Of a stretch of 64,000 bases of DNA, positions 63,714-64,000 are shown one piece after another (the stretch's first letter is position 1; each line of letters begins with the position of its first letter). The notes under the pieces were generated by a model. It saw only the letters and a list, made by a program, of their open reading frames with translations. It had not been told where the DNA came from and did not search any database. A program made the position numbers and the translations under genes. The stretch is from positions 1,468,501-1,532,500 of the forward strand of contig NZ_CP146275.1 in NCBI RefSeq assembly GCF_037044555.1, in the 5' to 3' direction. The DNA comes from Pelagibacterium nitratireducens. GTDB taxonomy: Bacteria; Pseudomonadota; Alphaproteobacteria; Rhizobiales; Devosiaceae.

Positions 63714-64000
63714 TCAGTCCGCGTATTGGCTGACCGATTCCTTGATCGGTTCCTGATCGCGCGGGATGTGGCTTTCAAAGTGCATCAGACGCTTGTGGAC
63801 CGAGAGCAGTTCGATGACCGTGGACCAGGCGCGGGCCAGGAACTGGAACGAGGACGAAACCTGGCCGAAGGCCTGCTGGACCTGCTGATAGAGCCCGAGC
63901 GTCAGGGCTCCTGCGAGGATGGATGGCGAGAGGGCGAGGAGGGGGATGTAGCCCGCCAGGTTGAGATAACCGTAGCGGGCGAGATTGAAGTAGGTGTAGT
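63714..64000 (-). CDS. SbmA/BacA-family peptide transporter, C-terminal part
   Basis: The last 94 residues of a reverse-strand gene that continues beyond the window. YFNLARYGYLNLAGYIPLLA, then LTLGLYQQVQQAFGQVSSSF and WSTVIELLSVHKRL, match the C-terminal membrane helices of SbmA/BacA, an inner-membrane proton-driven importer of peptides related to host interaction and antimicrobial peptide uptake. Stop TGA at 63714-63716; no internal stop. Full length cannot be judged. Confidence 0.85.
   Translation of the reverse strand, partial: YTYFNLARYGYLNLAGYIPLLALSPSILAGALTLGLYQQVQQAFGQVSSSFQFLARAWSTVIELLSVHKRLMHFESHIPRDQEPIKESVSQYAD

Overview
This 64 kb window comes from a GC-rich alphaproteobacterial chromosome, most likely Hyphomicrobiales and plausibly Devosiaceae (Devosia/Pelagibacterium-like). 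The evidence is a Caulobacter/rhizobial-type flagellar set (FlaF, FlbT, FliX, MotE-like), CckA, a CtrA-box vocabulary (TTAA-N7-TTAA), a rhizobial-type LexA-like operator before recA, a single-Cys DksA, and dispersed palindromes of the TCATCCCGG...CCGGGATGA type. The genus is an inference. No tRNA, rRNA, CRISPR array, prophage or insertion sequence was seen.

Layout. (1) 1-12.0 kb is metabolic and accessory: assimilatory sulfur reduction (cysI, and an APS reductase fused to DUF934), a ferredoxin-NADP reductase and a 2Fe-2S ferredoxin, a LysE exporter, two paralogous small secreted proteins, the YcjF/YcjX pair, a lone BrnA-like protein, a GFA protein, an ArsR/SRPBCC pair, and metA with an upstream P-loop ATPase. 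(2) 12.5-25 kb is the first flagellar block: flgE-flgK-flgL forward, then flaF, flbT, two flagellins, a small unknown ORF, a FlgN-like chaperone, flgJ-like and flgI reverse, then fliX and dksA forward. (3) 25.6-30.1 kb holds an ABC-F ATPase, an outer-membrane barrel and an M32 carboxypeptidase. (4) 30.4-45.4 kb is the second flagellar block: flgF-G-A-H reverse; fliL-fliM-DUF6468-motE-giant TPR protein forward; fliO-fliP reverse; flgB-flgC-fliE-fliQ-fliR-flhB forward. It runs directly into cckA. (5) 48-64 kb is housekeeping and accessory: a glycine-zipper mini-ORF, recA, alaS, a FadL porin, icd, MarR/FabF, a GFA-GFA-TfoX operon, GNAT, a TrmJ-like methyltransferase, an EamA transporter, rpsD, a tannase-family esterase and the C-terminus of an SbmA/BacA transporter.

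How it works together. The flagellar control regions share a small vocabulary. Seven exact copies of the palindrome GGCA-N5-TGCC lie upstream of flagellar units, interleaved with CtrA-type TTAA-N7-TTAA boxes at fliX/flgI, flgB and (one mismatch) fliL. A textbook sigma-54 promoter precedes flgE. A further perfect CtrA box precedes cckA, the kinase that controls CtrA. This reads as a Caulobacter-like CtrA to FlbD/sigma-54 hierarchy in a Hyphomicrobiales genome, and is the most interesting signal here. Other items of note are a ~100-bp composite hairpin repeat family, a tannase-like gene bracketed by a 33-bp identical terminator repeat and lacking the family disulfide, a secreted small-protein paralogue pair, and a 44-codon glycine-zipper ORF that seems to have lost its ATG to a frameshift.
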